A stretch of 64,000 bases of DNA from an uncultured Collinsella sp. (GTDB taxonomy: Bacteria; Actinomycetota; Coriobacteriia; Coriobacteriales; Coriobacteriaceae). The position numbers and the translations under genes were made by a program. The notes under the pieces were generated by a model. The model saw nothing but the letters and a program-made list of their open reading frames with translations. It ran no database searches and was not told the origin of the DNA. Of this stretch, positions 32,785 through 42,364 are shown in pieces. The stretch spans positions 1 to 64,000 of the forward strand of contig CALGZX010000056.1 in assembly GCA_937934165.1 (NCBI GenBank). Reading direction: 5' to 3'. Position 1 is the first letter of the stretch. The number at the start of each line of letters is the position of its first letter.

Positions 32785-35447
32785 TCTTGGACTTTGAGCG
32801 CCTCGGCCAGGCCCACACGTTTGATGGAACGCATGTGCAGCAGCGCCACGACCAGGTAGGTCGCAAAGCCGATTCCTGCGCACGCCGCCATGGACCAAGC
32901 GGGCACGTAGATCTCGATATTGCCGTTATAGGCGAGCAGCATCGAGCGGAAGATGGCCGTGAGCGAGCCAATAATGACCGGCAGGCTCAGCACGAGTGAC
33001 GCCGCAACGCACAACGTGATCGAGCGGATGTACAGATGCGAAATCTCGCTATCGCGATAGCCAAAGACTTTCATGTAGCTGATCGAACGGGCGCTGTGGT
33101 CGATCACAGCCTTGGTCAGCAGGTACATAAACAGCAAGAAGATGAACACCGCAAGCCCAACCATCATTCCGATCATTTTGCTCATCATGCCGATGAATTG
33201 GTCGCCCACGGCGCGCATGTCGTCGGGCGTGGTGTCGCCGGCAAAGTAACGAGCATCGAGGTCGAGCTTCTCGTTGCTCACATAGCCGTTAAAGTAGGCG
33301 GCGTCGTTGTCGAACAGCTCATTAAAGTCGTCGATACTCATATAGATATTCATGTCCGACTTGGAGCCCCAGGCACAGTCCTTGCCCGCGTACTCAAGGG
33401 AATAATACTCACCCTCGTACTTGTCGCTGAGCGTGACCTTCTGGCCCTCGCTCCAGCCAAACTTGTCGAGCAAGCCACCGCCAAAGACAACGCGTCCGTT
33501 GCCGACGTCCAGCCCTTTCCAGTAGCGCGAATCGGGCGAGATGCCGTAGATGGAAATCGTCTCCTCGCCATTTCCGCCACCGCGGTCGTATTGCAGCTGG
33601 TAGACGGCGTATTTCTCAGCCTGTGCGATTGCGCCCGCGCCGTTATCGGTCGTATTGACCGGGTGGATATCGTCGTTGTCGGTGTCAATCTTAGAGGCCT
33701 TGCCGATCAGGTCGATAGCCTCATCGCGGTCGCAGCCGAGAGCATCGGCAAGGTCATCGAGGCGCGCATAAAGCGCATCCTTCTTGTCCTGGACCTTGGC
33801 GAGCGCGTCCTGCGCTGCGGCCAGGCTCTCGGCAGACGGAGATGCGGTCGCGGCATCGGCTGCCGCCTGCGCCGCATCGGCCGCGTCGTCAAGCTCGTCA
33901 TCGGCATCTTGGGCGGCAGAAAGCAGTGCGCCGTCAACCGACTGCAAGCGCTCGAGTGCCGACCACTGTTCGCGCTCCTCGGCGGTGCCCTCGAGCTCCA
34001 GCGGAGCCTTGAGCGTGTACTGGTGCTCGGCGACCAGGCTTGTCTCGAGGTTGTCGGCGTAGTGCGTCATCGTGGGCAGAATCGCCAGGCCAAAGAGCAG
34101 CAGCAGCGAGGCAAACGCAATGCCCACGAAGAGCGTGGCGAAGTTGCCCAGGTTGCGCAGGAAGATACGCAGGCGGAAGCGCGAGACAAAGCCCATTCGC
34201 TCCGGCAGCCGCAGGCCGCGCTTGGTGCCAGACTTGCCGCTCGCCTCGTGGCGAAGAAACTGCAACGGCGTCTTGCCCATTTTGCGAAGCAGGCCCACCA
34301 GCGTGATGAGAATGAGCGCGGCGGCGGGAACCACGGCGCACTTCACAAAGATCTCCCAGCTCCAGTACACCTGGAAGGGCGGCAGGCTGTACGAGTCGTA
34401 ATAGAGGCTGCGCATGGGCTCGGTAAAGAACACGACGCCGAGCGCAGTGCCCAAAAGCGCCGCGACCACGCCCGCGATGGCGGGAAGCGCAAGGTAGTGC
34501 AGCACGATCTCGCGTCGACGATAGCCGCTGGCAAGCAGCGTGCCGATGATGGCGCTCTCCTCCTCGATGGTGGCGTCGGTAAGGACCACAAAGACGAACG
34601 CCATGATCACGATGATGATGTCGAGCAGCGTCATCCACATCATGGAGTCGCCGTCTACGTCGTCGCGCGCGTAGCCAATGCCCTGGTTGGAATCGGCATC
34701 GATCAGGTCGTCGACGCACGCATCGGCATCGGTCAGCGCCTCGACCATATCCTGCTCGGCATCGATGCGGTCTGCAGTGGAGAGATCGCGATCGGCAAAG
34801 GTGAAGGAGTAGGTGTAGTCAGGCGCGCCGCCGGCATCCTCGAGCGCGGCAAAGCCGGCGTCGGTGACCTCGGCAACACCATAGGTGATGGTGTTCACCG
34901 TAAAGTCCGAATTGTTGAGGAACAGCGCCTGGCTATCGGGCTGGGTCATGATGCCGCAGATGGTGTAGGTGCGGCCCTCAAGCTCGACCTTATCGCCCAC
35001 GGCGAGGTCGTTGTTGGTGGCGAAGACACGGTCGATTGCCACCTCATCGTCCGCCTTGGGTTCCCTGCCCTCACAGTAGGACGCGATATCGACCTTGGTG
35101 CGGTGCGCATAGGTGCGCAGCGTGCGCTTGGTGCCGTCGTCGCCGGCGGTCTTTTTGATGATGGCGTCGATGGAGAAATTCTTGTAGAGCGTGACGCCGC
35201 CGACATCGCCGGCCGCGTCCTCGGCAGCCTTGAGCTGGTCTTTGGTGGCCTCGAAGGAGGTGGTCACGCGGCCGCCCTCGATCGTGTACGCATCGCGCAT
35301 GTCATCGATAAGGCAACCGATGGAGTGGGCCGCGAGCAAAAAGCCCGAGGTGAGGGCGATGCTTCCGCACATAAGAAGAAAGATGCCCAGGTACTTGCCG
35401 ATATTGCGGCGCAGCTCGCGCGGGAGACGTTTTGCGAGAGGTGTCAT
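32781..35447 (-). CDS. FtsX/MacB-type ABC transporter permease
   Basis: An 888-residue permease from the ATG at 35447, eight bases after the ATPase gene stop. An N-terminal helix (IGKYLGIFLLMCGSIALTSG) is followed by a large extracytoplasmic domain, a first FtsX domain (about residues 270-385), a second extracytoplasmic region with an Ala/Asp-rich coiled coil (about 505-580), and a second FtsX domain near the C-terminus (about 765-885). Proteins of this layout export lipids, peptides or antibiotics or transmit mechanical signals. The partner ATPase is encoded directly upstream. A short dyad before the ATPase gene may be a regulatory site. Substrate unknown. Confidence 0.88.
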   Translation of the reverse strand: MTPLAKRLPRELRRNIGKYLGIFLLMCGSIALTSGFLLAAHSIGCLIDDMRDAYTIEGGRVTTSFEATKDQLKAAEDAAGDVGGVTLYKNFSIDAIIKKTAGDDGTKRTLRTYAHRTKVDIASYCEGREPKADDEVAIDRVFATNNDLAVGDKVELEGRTYTICGIMTQPDSQALFLNNSDFTVNTITYGVAEVTDAGFAALEDAGGAPDYTYSFTFADRDLSTADRIDAEQDMVEALTDADACVDDLIDADSNQGIGYARDDVDGDSMMWMTLLDIIIVIMAFVFVVLTDATIEEESAIIGTLLASGYRRREIVLHYLALPAIAGVVAALLGTALGVVFFTEPMRSLYYDSYSLPPFQVYWSWEIFVKCAVVPAAALILITLVGLLRKMGKTPLQFLRHEASGKSGTKRGLRLPERMGFVSRFRLRIFLRNLGNFATLFVGIAFASLLLLFGLAILPTMTHYADNLETSLVAEHQYTLKAPLELEGTAEEREQWSALERLQSVDGALLSAAQDADDELDDAADAAQAAADAATASPSAESLAAAQDALAKVQDKKDALYARLDDLADALGCDRDEAIDLIGKASKIDTDNDDIHPVNTTDNGAGAIAQAEKYAVYQLQYDRGGGNGEETISIYGISPDSRYWKGLDVGNGRVVFGGGLLDKFGWSEGQKVTLSDKYEGEYYSLEYAGKDCAWGSKSDMNIYMSIDDFNELFDNDAAYFNGYVSNEKLDLDARYFAGDTTPDDMRAVGDQFIGMMSKMIGMMVGLAVFIFLLFMYLLTKAVIDHSARSISYMKVFGYRDSEISHLYIRSITLCVAASLVLSLPVIIGSLTAIFRSMLLAYNGNIEIYVPAWSMAACAGIGFATYLVVALLHMRSIKRVGLAEALKVQE

Positions 35448-35455
35448 GGCGCCGC

Positions 35456-36169
<714 letters not shown>

Positions 36170-36494
36170 GGTATCCCCCGTTGTTAGCCTCGTACTACTT
36201 TATGAGCGTAATAGTAAACCATGGCGAACTATTTTGGAGCGAGGCCTGGATTTTATTTCAGACTAGTCATTGGGGACGTTCTTAAATGACTAGCTGTTAG
36301 GGACACTCTTTCGCCACCCGGCAGTTGGGGACGTTCCTTTCCTACCGGCAGTTGGGGACAGTCTTTGCCAACCCAGCCGGCAAAACAGCCGATCGGCAAA
36401 GACTGTCCCCAATGACTAGTCGTTTAAGTCTGTCCCCAATGACCACTCTTGGTCGTTTAAGTCTGTCCCCAATGAGTACCCGATGACTAGGTGA
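36170..36494. other. Intergenic region dominated by GGGGAC repeats
   Basis: About 325 bp between two same-strand ABC operons. The left 90 bp hold the promoter region of the ATPase gene; the rest is the repeat cluster at 36262-36490. No gene is supported. Confidence 0.6.
36262..36490. repeat. Cluster of about seven GGGGAC repeat units forming nested hairpins
   Basis: Forward units include CATTGGGGACGTTCTTAAAT, GTTAGGGACACTCTTT, CAGTTGGGGACGTTCC and CAGTTGGGGACAGTCTTTGC. Reverse units are GCAAAGACTGTCCCCAATGA and two of GTTTAAGTCTGTCCCCAATG. A perfect 18-bp stem joins 36352-36369 with 36395-36412. The right edge runs up to the TAG stop of the ABC-2 permease gene. Confidence 0.75.
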
Positions 36495-37700
36495 CTAGGC
36501 GCGGGATTTGGCGCGTGAGAGGGCCAGGCCTACGGCGGCAATGGCGGCGGCGAAGAGCACGGTGACGCCCAGGTCGCAGGCGATGTCGCCCAACACGGTG
36601 GACGTCAGATCCGAAGCGAGCGCCTTGCCAATCGCGTCGTTCACCCAATACGTCGGCACAAAGTGCGCCACCGTCTGCACGGCCGAGCCCATCAGCGACA
36701 GCGGCATCCAAGCGCCGCCCAAAAACGTCATGAGCATGCCGAGCAGGTTGCCCACACCGTTAAGCAGCTCCTCGCGCGCACCCAGGCTCGATAGCGCAAA
36801 GCCAACGGCCAGAGGCGTGCACGCCAGGGCAAACGTCGCCGCCAGCGCCAGACACACGCGACCCACGCCGACCTCGGCGACCGCGCCGGCAAAGCCCACG
36901 ACGCCCATCATGCTCGACACAAACCAGATGCAGACGGTGATCACGGCGGCGGCCGCAAACACGGCAAGCGAGCGCCGGCGCTCAGAGATTGGGCCGGCAT
37001 CCATACGACGTACGCGCTCGGGCTCGTTCATGCCCGAGAACACCAACCCCACCGATACGATGACCGACGAGATAATCGCGTAGGCGCCAAAGTTGAAATA
37101 CGACTCGAGCGTAGCAGCGGCTGTCGAGTCGACCTTGACCTGCTCAATCTCGACCTCCGCGCGCTTCGCGGCAGCATGCTCGGCAGCCTTGGCAACGTCG
37201 CCGTTGGAGGCAGTGGGCTCAAGTGCCGCCGCAGCACCCGCGAGCGAGATCCAGCGCGAGGCCTCGGCAGACGAAAGCGCTGCCGCCATGGTGCCGGCAC
37301 CGTAGGTCACATCGAGCTTGGGCAGGGACTCCCCCGCTCGGGCGGCTGCGATCAGGTCATCCTCAAACCCCTCCGGGATAAAGAACACGCAGTCGGCGCT
37401 GCCCTTGGCGCTGTTGCTCTTTGAGAGCGCGTCCGCGAGGTCGTAGGTATCGTCGCCGACGCCCGTGACCAGCTCAAAGCGCGAACCCAGATGCTTGGTA
37501 AGCGCACGCGAAAGGTCGCTGTCGTCGCGGTCGACCACGATCACGTTGGTGTCGTAGGGCTTGTACTCGGTGAGCTGCGACGAGTTCCAGCTCACCGATG
37601 CCGCGATAAACACGCCCAACAGCGAAATAAACACCGTGTAGATGAGCAGATAGAGCGGGTGTGTGAGCGCCATGCGAAGCGCAGTCTTAAAGGTGCTCAT
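36495..37700 (-). CDS. ABC-2 type transporter permease (second of pair)
   Basis: A 401-residue permease from the ATG at 37700, which has AAGGAG upstream and overlaps the end of the preceding permease gene by 14 bp. One N-terminal membrane helix, an extracytoplasmic region of about 180 residues, and five to six C-terminal helices (starting at YFNFGAYAIISSVIVSVGLV) give the ABC-2_membrane_3 topology. With the adjacent permease and ATPase it should form an efflux pump, perhaps for a peptide or drug, controlled by the divergent two-component system. Substrate unknown. Confidence 0.85.
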   Translation of the reverse strand: MSTFKTALRMALTHPLYLLIYTVFISLLGVFIAASVSWNSSQLTEYKPYDTNVIVVDRDDSDLSRALTKHLGSRFELVTGVGDDTYDLADALSKSNSAKGSADCVFFIPEGFEDDLIAAARAGESLPKLDVTYGAGTMAAALSSAEASRWISLAGAAAALEPTASNGDVAKAAEHAAAKRAEVEIEQVKVDSTAAATLESYFNFGAYAIISSVIVSVGLVFSGMNEPERVRRMDAGPISERRRSLAVFAAAAVITVCIWFVSSMMGVVGFAGAVAEVGVGRVCLALAATFALACTPLAVGFALSSLGAREELLNGVGNLLGMLMTFLGGAWMPLSLMGSAVQTVAHFVPTYWVNDAIGKALASDLTSTVLGDIACDLGVTVLFAAAIAAVGLALSRAKSRA

Positions 37701-38874
37701 AGCGGCTCCTTCCAAAGATCAGCGTGGCGGCGGCAACGAACAGCAGCGCCATAAGGACCAGCGCGCCGGCGCGAACGGCAAAGGGACCCAGGTCCTCAAA
37801 GAAATACAGGCGGTTGAACATGTCACAGACAAGCTTGACGGGGTTGAGCCAGCACTCGGCCGGGCAGGCGCGGGCGACGTCGTCGGCAAGCGCCATCGCC
37901 GGCTCGCCGTAGAGGCCGGCGAACAGGGCGCACGTGGTGGCAAAGCCCGTGAGGATGCCCGACTTGGACGCCTTGCCGCCCTTAACGGGAAGCGTGCCCA
38001 CAAAGAGTCCCAAGCCCGTGGCGGCAAGCGCGGAAGCGGCGCCGCCCATCAAACACAGCCCCTCACGCCCGCCAAAGTCGACGCCCACGACCAAGCGCAC
38101 GTAGCCGATCGCGATCGTCATCGAGGCAAAGGAAACCAGCCAAGAGCCCACAAAGATACCGGCCAGCGATGCCGTCTTGGAAAGGCCGCCCACGCAGCGA
38201 CGTGCGCCAAGGCCGGACAGATTGGGTTGCAAATCGACGACGCTCAAGGCGGCAAACTCAGCAGACATCATCGCAACCAGGCCAAAGAGCGCGTAGTAGT
38301 AGATGACCGTGCTATCGGGCGTGGCACGCGTCAGGCTCACGCGGCGGGTTCCACCCTCGAGCGACAGGGCGCGCGCGACCGCCGCCGAATCGGCAAGGGC
38401 AGCCGGGTTGTCTTGGGCAATCTGGGACATGAGCTCGGCATTTTGTGTATACGAGCTTGCCACCGTCTCCAGAATACTGCGGTCGGTGAGCACCGACGAC
38501 GCACGCGAGCTGTCATAGCTCGAAAGCAACGTGAGTTTGGGCGTGCCCGCGTCGTCAACCGTATAGATGCCCGCGACCTCGCCGGCCTTGAGTGCACGGT
38601 TCGCAGCAGCCGCGTCGTCGCACTCGTGAATCTTGAGCAGCTGGTCGTCGCCCTCCTTGGCAAGTGACGTCGCCACATCCTTAAAGGTCGAAGCGTCCCA
38701 GGCCCCGTCCGCCACGATGGCAACCGGCACCGGGTCGATCTTGCCGTCGGAGCTGAGATTCGCAAACATAAACATGAACATCGTGGAAAGCGCGATGGGA
38801 AAGAGGGCGCCCCAGACCCATGTGCTCGGCCGACGCAGCAGCGTCTTGACCGCAATGATAATGGTGTTGAACAT
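37687..38874 (-). CDS. ABC-2 type transporter permease (first of pair)
   Basis: A 395-residue paralogue of the following permease with the same topology: N-terminal helix, large external loop (about residues 40-195) and a C-terminal helical bundle (VIYYYALFGLVAMMSAEFAA onward). It starts 9 bp after the ATPase gene stop and overlaps the next permease gene, so the three are translationally coupled. Confidence 0.85.
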   Translation of the reverse strand: MFNTIIIAVKTLLRRPSTWVWGALFPIALSTMFMFMFANLSSDGKIDPVPVAIVADGAWDASTFKDVATSLAKEGDDQLLKIHECDDAAAANRALKAGEVAGIYTVDDAGTPKLTLLSSYDSSRASSVLTDRSILETVASSYTQNAELMSQIAQDNPAALADSAAVARALSLEGGTRRVSLTRATPDSTVIYYYALFGLVAMMSAEFAALSVVDLQPNLSGLGARRCVGGLSKTASLAGIFVGSWLVSFASMTIAIGYVRLVVGVDFGGREGLCLMGGAASALAATGLGLFVGTLPVKGGKASKSGILTGFATTCALFAGLYGEPAMALADDVARACPAECWLNPVKLVCDMFNRLYFFEDLGPFAVRAGALVLMALLFVAAATLIFGRSRYEHL

Positions 38875-38883
38875 GGCTGCCCC

Positions 38884-39822
38884 CTAGTCGCGCAGCTCGC
38901 GGCCGGTGATCTCGAGGAACACGTCGTTGAGGGTCGGAGGCTCGGAAAAGATGCGGCCAAGCGGCACGTCGTACGAACGCAGCGCGTCGAGGATGTCGGT
39001 CAGGTTATGTGGGCTCGCCTCGCACGAAAACGTGAGCTGCCCCGCGGTTGCCGCAAGGTCCAGAACGTGCGGCAGGCTCGCAACGGCACCGAGCGCCGCG
39101 CTCGAAACCTCACCGACCTCAATTACGATCTTCTCGCCCATCTGAATCATGCGCTTGAGCTCGTCGTTGGTGCCCTGCGCCAGCACGCGCCCTCCATCCA
39201 TGATCATGATGCGGCTGCAAATCTGCTCGACTTCCTCCATGTAATGGCTGGTATACACCACCGTGGCGCCCTCGTCGCGCAGGCGGCAGATGCCCTCCAG
39301 GATGGCGTTGCGGCTCTGCGGGTCGACCGCCACCGTGGGCTCGTCAAAGAAGATGAGCTCGGGCTTGTGCGCGATACCGCAGGCGATGTTGAGGCGACGC
39401 GCCAGGCCGCCCGAGAGCTTGCCGGGGCGAAACTTGGTAAAGTCGCCCAGCCCGACAAAGTCGATCGCCTCGTCCACCAGCGCGCGGCGGCGCTTGCGGT
39501 CGTTGACGTAAAGGCTGCAGAAATAGTCGATGTTCTCGCGCACCGTAAGCTCGTCAAACACCGCCACCTGCTGCGGCACCACACCGATGCGGCGCTTGAG
39601 GTCGTAGCGGGCGGGCGTCATGGGCTCGCCGAACAGCTCGATGGTGCCTTTGTCGTAGGCGAGCAGCTGCAGAATGCAGTTGATGGACGTGGTCTTGCCC
39701 GAGCCGTTGGGGCCCAGCAGGCCAAAGATCTCGCCGGGGGCGATGCTCAGGCTAAAGTGGTCGAGCGCGATAAGGTCGTCGTAGCGCTTGACGAGGTTTT
39801 CGACGTGGACGATGTCTGTCAT
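38884..39822 (-). CDS. ABC transporter ATPase of the ABC-2 exporter
   Basis: A 312-residue ATPase from the ATG at 39822 (AGAAGGG upstream). Walker A is GPNGSGKTTS, the signature region LSGGLARRLNIA, Walker B FFDEPTVAVD and the switch TSHYME. The C-terminal extension of about 80 residues is the domain typical of DrrA/CcmA-like drug-export ATPases. First gene of the three-gene exporter operon, divergent from the kinase gene with a gap of about 200 bp. Confidence 0.93.
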   Translation of the reverse strand: MTDIVHVENLVKRYDDLIALDHFSLSIAPGEIFGLLGPNGSGKTTSINCILQLLAYDKGTIELFGEPMTPARYDLKRRIGVVPQQVAVFDELTVRENIDYFCSLYVNDRKRRRALVDEAIDFVGLGDFTKFRPGKLSGGLARRLNIACGIAHKPELIFFDEPTVAVDPQSRNAILEGICRLRDEGATVVYTSHYMEEVEQICSRIMIMDGGRVLAQGTNDELKRMIQMGEKIVIEVGEVSSAALGAVASLPHVLDLAATAGQLTFSCEASPHNLTDILDALRSYDVPLGRIFSEPPTLNDVFLEITGRELRD

Positions 39823-40007
39823 GAGGCGGCCCTTCTGTTGATTGCGGCCCGGTACGATTGCATCATCGCAGGAGCGAGCGGCGCGCACCAGTGAGCTTTG
39901 TCACGAGTGCGGAGCTTGGCCGTGCGGCCTGCCGACGTCCCCGCTTTGCCGCGTGGGAGGAATGTCACGGTTGCGCAGGCGGTCCCTCCACCACGCGCGG
40001 CTTCGCG

Positions 40008-40013
40008 TACAAT
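40008..40013 (+). promoter_or_regulatory. TACAAT -10 box giving a leaderless kinase mRNA
   Basis: TACAAT ends six bases before the kinase ATG (40020), so the expected transcription start coincides with the start codon. No Shine-Dalgarno or clear -35 is visible. Confidence 0.45.
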
Positions 40014-40019
40014 ACCCGT

Positions 40020-41165
40020 ATGAACAGGCTTTTCGACAAATCGATCGTGCTGGCGTGCTGTATTGCGGCCGCCATGGGTCTTGCTGTGGACGCTCGCCTG
40101 GTCGCGGCGTTTTGCCTTGGCGTTATTGCCACCTCGCTGGCCGAGGTCGTACAGGGAAACCGCGCCCGCCGTGTGAGCGAGGCCGCGAGCTACGCCTGCA
40201 TCATCGCGGCTGTCTTCGTGCCGCCGTTTGTGCCGTTTGCGCCTCTCGCTCTCTATGACATCGCGCGACGCGTTCGCCGTGAACGAATCTGGCCCGCGCT
40301 GGCGATTGGCGCCGTGTTTGTCTGCGCGCTTGTCGCGGACCTTCGTGGTGGCGTGCTCACCACCCGAACGCTGCTGTTAACCGCCATCCTTTCGGTTGCC
40401 GCCATCTTGCTATCGCTACGCACCGCCCAGTTGGAGCGCGAGCAGCGGCGCATGCGCCGCACCCGCGACGAGCTGCAGGAACGAGCCCTCGCGCTCGAGG
40501 CGCGCAACCGCGATCTTGCCGATCGCCAGGACTACGAAGTCGAGCTCGCGACGCTCGCCGAACGCGCCCGCATCGCGCGCGAGATCCACGATAACGTCGG
40601 GCACCAGCTCACGCGCGCCTCACTGCAGGCCGAAGCCCTACGCGTGGTCCACGCCGACGAGCCTGGCGTCGCCGCCGATTTCGCCGACGTTAAACGCACG
40701 GTTGACGAGGCGCTCCAGCTTGTGCGCACCAGCGTCCACGCGCTCAACGACAACGCCGTCGACCTTTCCGTGCAGCTCGAACGCATTGTCGAAGGCACAC
40801 GCTCGGACGGCGGCCCGCAGATTGAGCTTGAAGTTATGGCCGAACATGCGCCCGCAAACGTTGCCAACTGCTTTGCAGCGGTCCTGCGCGAAGCGCTCTC
40901 CAATACCATGCGCCACGCTTGCGCCCAGACCGTCACCGTACGGTGCATGGAGCATCCGTCGTTTTACCAGCTCATTGTTACCGACGATGGCGTGGGTGAG
41001 GTCCAAGCAAGCGGCCGCGGCACCGCGGAGGGCATGGGGCTCGCCTCCATGCGCGAGCGCATCGAGGCGCTTGGCGGCACCTTCACCGCCGGCCCGCGTG
41101 CCGGCGCCGGCGGCTGGCGTGTGTTTGCCACCGTTCCCAAACAGCAAGGAGATGAGGGCCGATGA
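40020..41165 (+). CDS. Histidine kinase of the NarL/DesK class
   Basis: A 381-residue membrane sensor from the ATG at 40020. Four to six helices occupy the first 140 residues, followed by a coiled linker (EREQRRMRRTRDELQERALA). The HisKA_3 domain has His190 in IAREIHDNVGHQLTRAS, and the HATPase has an N-box-like LREALSNTMRHA and a G-box GMGLASMRER. The longer upstream extension is rejected because it is not membrane-like and overlaps the promoter. It couples by ATGA to the response regulator, and is divergent from the exporter it probably controls. Confidence 0.9.
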   Translation: MNRLFDKSIVLACCIAAAMGLAVDARLVAAFCLGVIATSLAEVVQGNRARRVSEAASYACIIAAVFVPPFVPFAPLALYDIARRVRRERIWPALAIGAVFVCALVADLRGGVLTTRTLLLTAILSVAAILLSLRTAQLEREQRRMRRTRDELQERALALEARNRDLADRQDYEVELATLAERARIAREIHDNVGHQLTRASLQAEALRVVHADEPGVAADFADVKRTVDEALQLVRTSVHALNDNAVDLSVQLERIVEGTRSDGGPQIELEVMAEHAPANVANCFAAVLREALSNTMRHACAQTVTVRCMEHPSFYQLIVTDDGVGEVQASGRGTAEGMGLASMRERIEALGGTFTAGPRAGAGGWRVFATVPKQQGDEGR

Positions 41166-41791
41166 GGCTCATCGTTGTCGACGACGACCGCTTGGTGGTC
41201 GATTCACTCAAGATTATCTTGGGCGCCCAGCCGCAGATCGAAGTGGTGGGCACCGGTGCCAACGGCAACGATGCGGTGGCGCTCTACGCCGAGCACGCAC
41301 CCGATATTGCGCTGCTCGACATCCAGATGCCGGGACGCGACGGCCTTTCGGCCGCGCGCGAGATCCTTGAGCACGACCCTGCGGCGCGCGTGGTGTTTCT
41401 GACGACATTCTCGGATGACGAATACATTGTGTCGGCGCTCAAACTGGGCGCGCGCGGCTACTTGATTAAAACCGACGCCGCTGCCATCCCTCCCGCGTTG
41501 ACGCAGGTCATGGATGGCAAACGCGTGCTCGAGGGCAAGGCGATCGAGGATATCAACTTTGATGGGGCGGGCGTCGAGGCCGGCACGACCCGCCGGCCCG
41601 CGGCCTTTGTCAGCCTGACCGACCGCGAGTTCGAAGTCGCCGAGCTCATCGCCCGCGGCCTCGACAACAAGGAGATTGCCGCCACCGCCTATATGGGCGA
41701 AGGCACCGTACGCAACCACATCAGCTCGATCCTTGCCAAAATGGGCCTACGCAACCGCACCCAAATCGCCATCGCCTATCTGCGAGGCTAG
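41162..41791 (+). CDS. NarL-type response regulator
   Basis: A 209-residue regulator. The receiver domain has Asp53 in LLDIQMPGRDG with DDD at the N-terminus and Lys in YLIKTDA. The HTH is at about residues 148-205 (LTDREFEVAELIARGLDNKE). ATGA overlap with the kinase gene. Its likely target is the ABC-2 exporter promoter in the 39.82-40.02 kb gap, by the usual pattern of such loci. Confidence 0.93.
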   Translation: MRLIVVDDDRLVVDSLKIILGAQPQIEVVGTGANGNDAVALYAEHAPDIALLDIQMPGRDGLSAAREILEHDPAARVVFLTTFSDDEYIVSALKLGARGYLIKTDAAAIPPALTQVMDGKRVLEGKAIEDINFDGAGVEAGTTRRPAAFVSLTDREFEVAELIARGLDNKEIAATAYMGEGTVRNHISSILAKMGLRNRTQIAIAYLRG

Positions 41792-41821
41792 CCGCTGGCT
41801 GCCGCCAATTTGATGCCATTT

Positions 41822-41975
41822 CAAAACTATGCCGGTTTACTACGATGAACCGCATATCTCCGACCACGGCAAATTGCGCACTTACAAAACCGCAGGTAGA
41901 ACACTTGCGATATTTGCAAAAATGCGGGTGTGGTCAGGAATCTCGGATTCATCGTAGTAAACCGGCATAGTTTTG
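41822..41975. repeat. Large hairpin element B1
   Basis: A perfect 28-bp inverted repeat (41822-41849 with 41948-41975; ends CAAAACTATGCCGG) encloses about 100 bp. Inside are a second stem (CGACCAC/GTGTGGTC) and, in reverse orientation, the conserved TTCTACCTGCGGTTTT core shared with B2-B4. Confidence 0.75.
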
Positions 41976-42017
41976 TTCGGGCGGCCCTGCACGAGTGTCT
42001 CCGCCAGCCTCGTGGGA

Positions 42018-42054
42018 CCAAAATGAGCCGTTTTCCTCCGTCCCCAATGGATCA
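42018..42054. repeat. Linker repeat C1 between B1 and B2
   Basis: CAAAATGAGCCGTTTTCCTC followed by CGTCCCCAATGGATCAG. Closely similar copies precede B3 and B4. Confidence 0.65.
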
Positions 42055-42066
42055 GCCGAAACCGCC

Positions 42067-42228
42067 CGCCACGAAATCGGCCCATCTACTACGTTTGACT
42101 CGATACCCCTGACCATACCTTCGTTTTGAACAAAACCGCAGGCGTTCTACCTGCGGTTTTGTTTTTGCGCTTTTCGGCATGGTTGGGGGTAAGGGGCTAA
42201 ACGTAGTAGATGGGCCGGTTTCGTGGCG
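42067..42228. repeat. Large hairpin element B2 with internal terminator
   Basis: A 30-bp inverted repeat with one G.U position (42067-42096 with 42199-42228; CATCTACTACGTTT) encloses a perfect 11-bp hairpin AAAACCGCAGG/CCTGCGGTTTT (42132-42142/42150-42160) followed by GTTTTTG, which has the form of an intrinsic terminator for + strand transcription. Confidence 0.75.
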
Positions 42229-42364
42229 CGCCCTCCTCCCCAACGCACAAAAGTGCCACCACGGAGGAGGGAGATGCCTCCGTGGCGGCTGGGGGTAGGA
42301 GTAGGTCGGGATTTAGCCCTGCCGGCCGCCCGGGGCCTTTTGGCCCCGGGCGCTGTCGACGTGC
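42229..42364. other. Short G/C-rich spacer before the surface-protein stop
   Basis: It contains GGCCCCGGGC-type inverted repeats (CCGGGGCCTTTTGGCCCCGG at about 42330-42349) that probably form the terminator hairpin of the surface-protein gene on the minus strand. No gene is seen. Confidence 0.5.
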
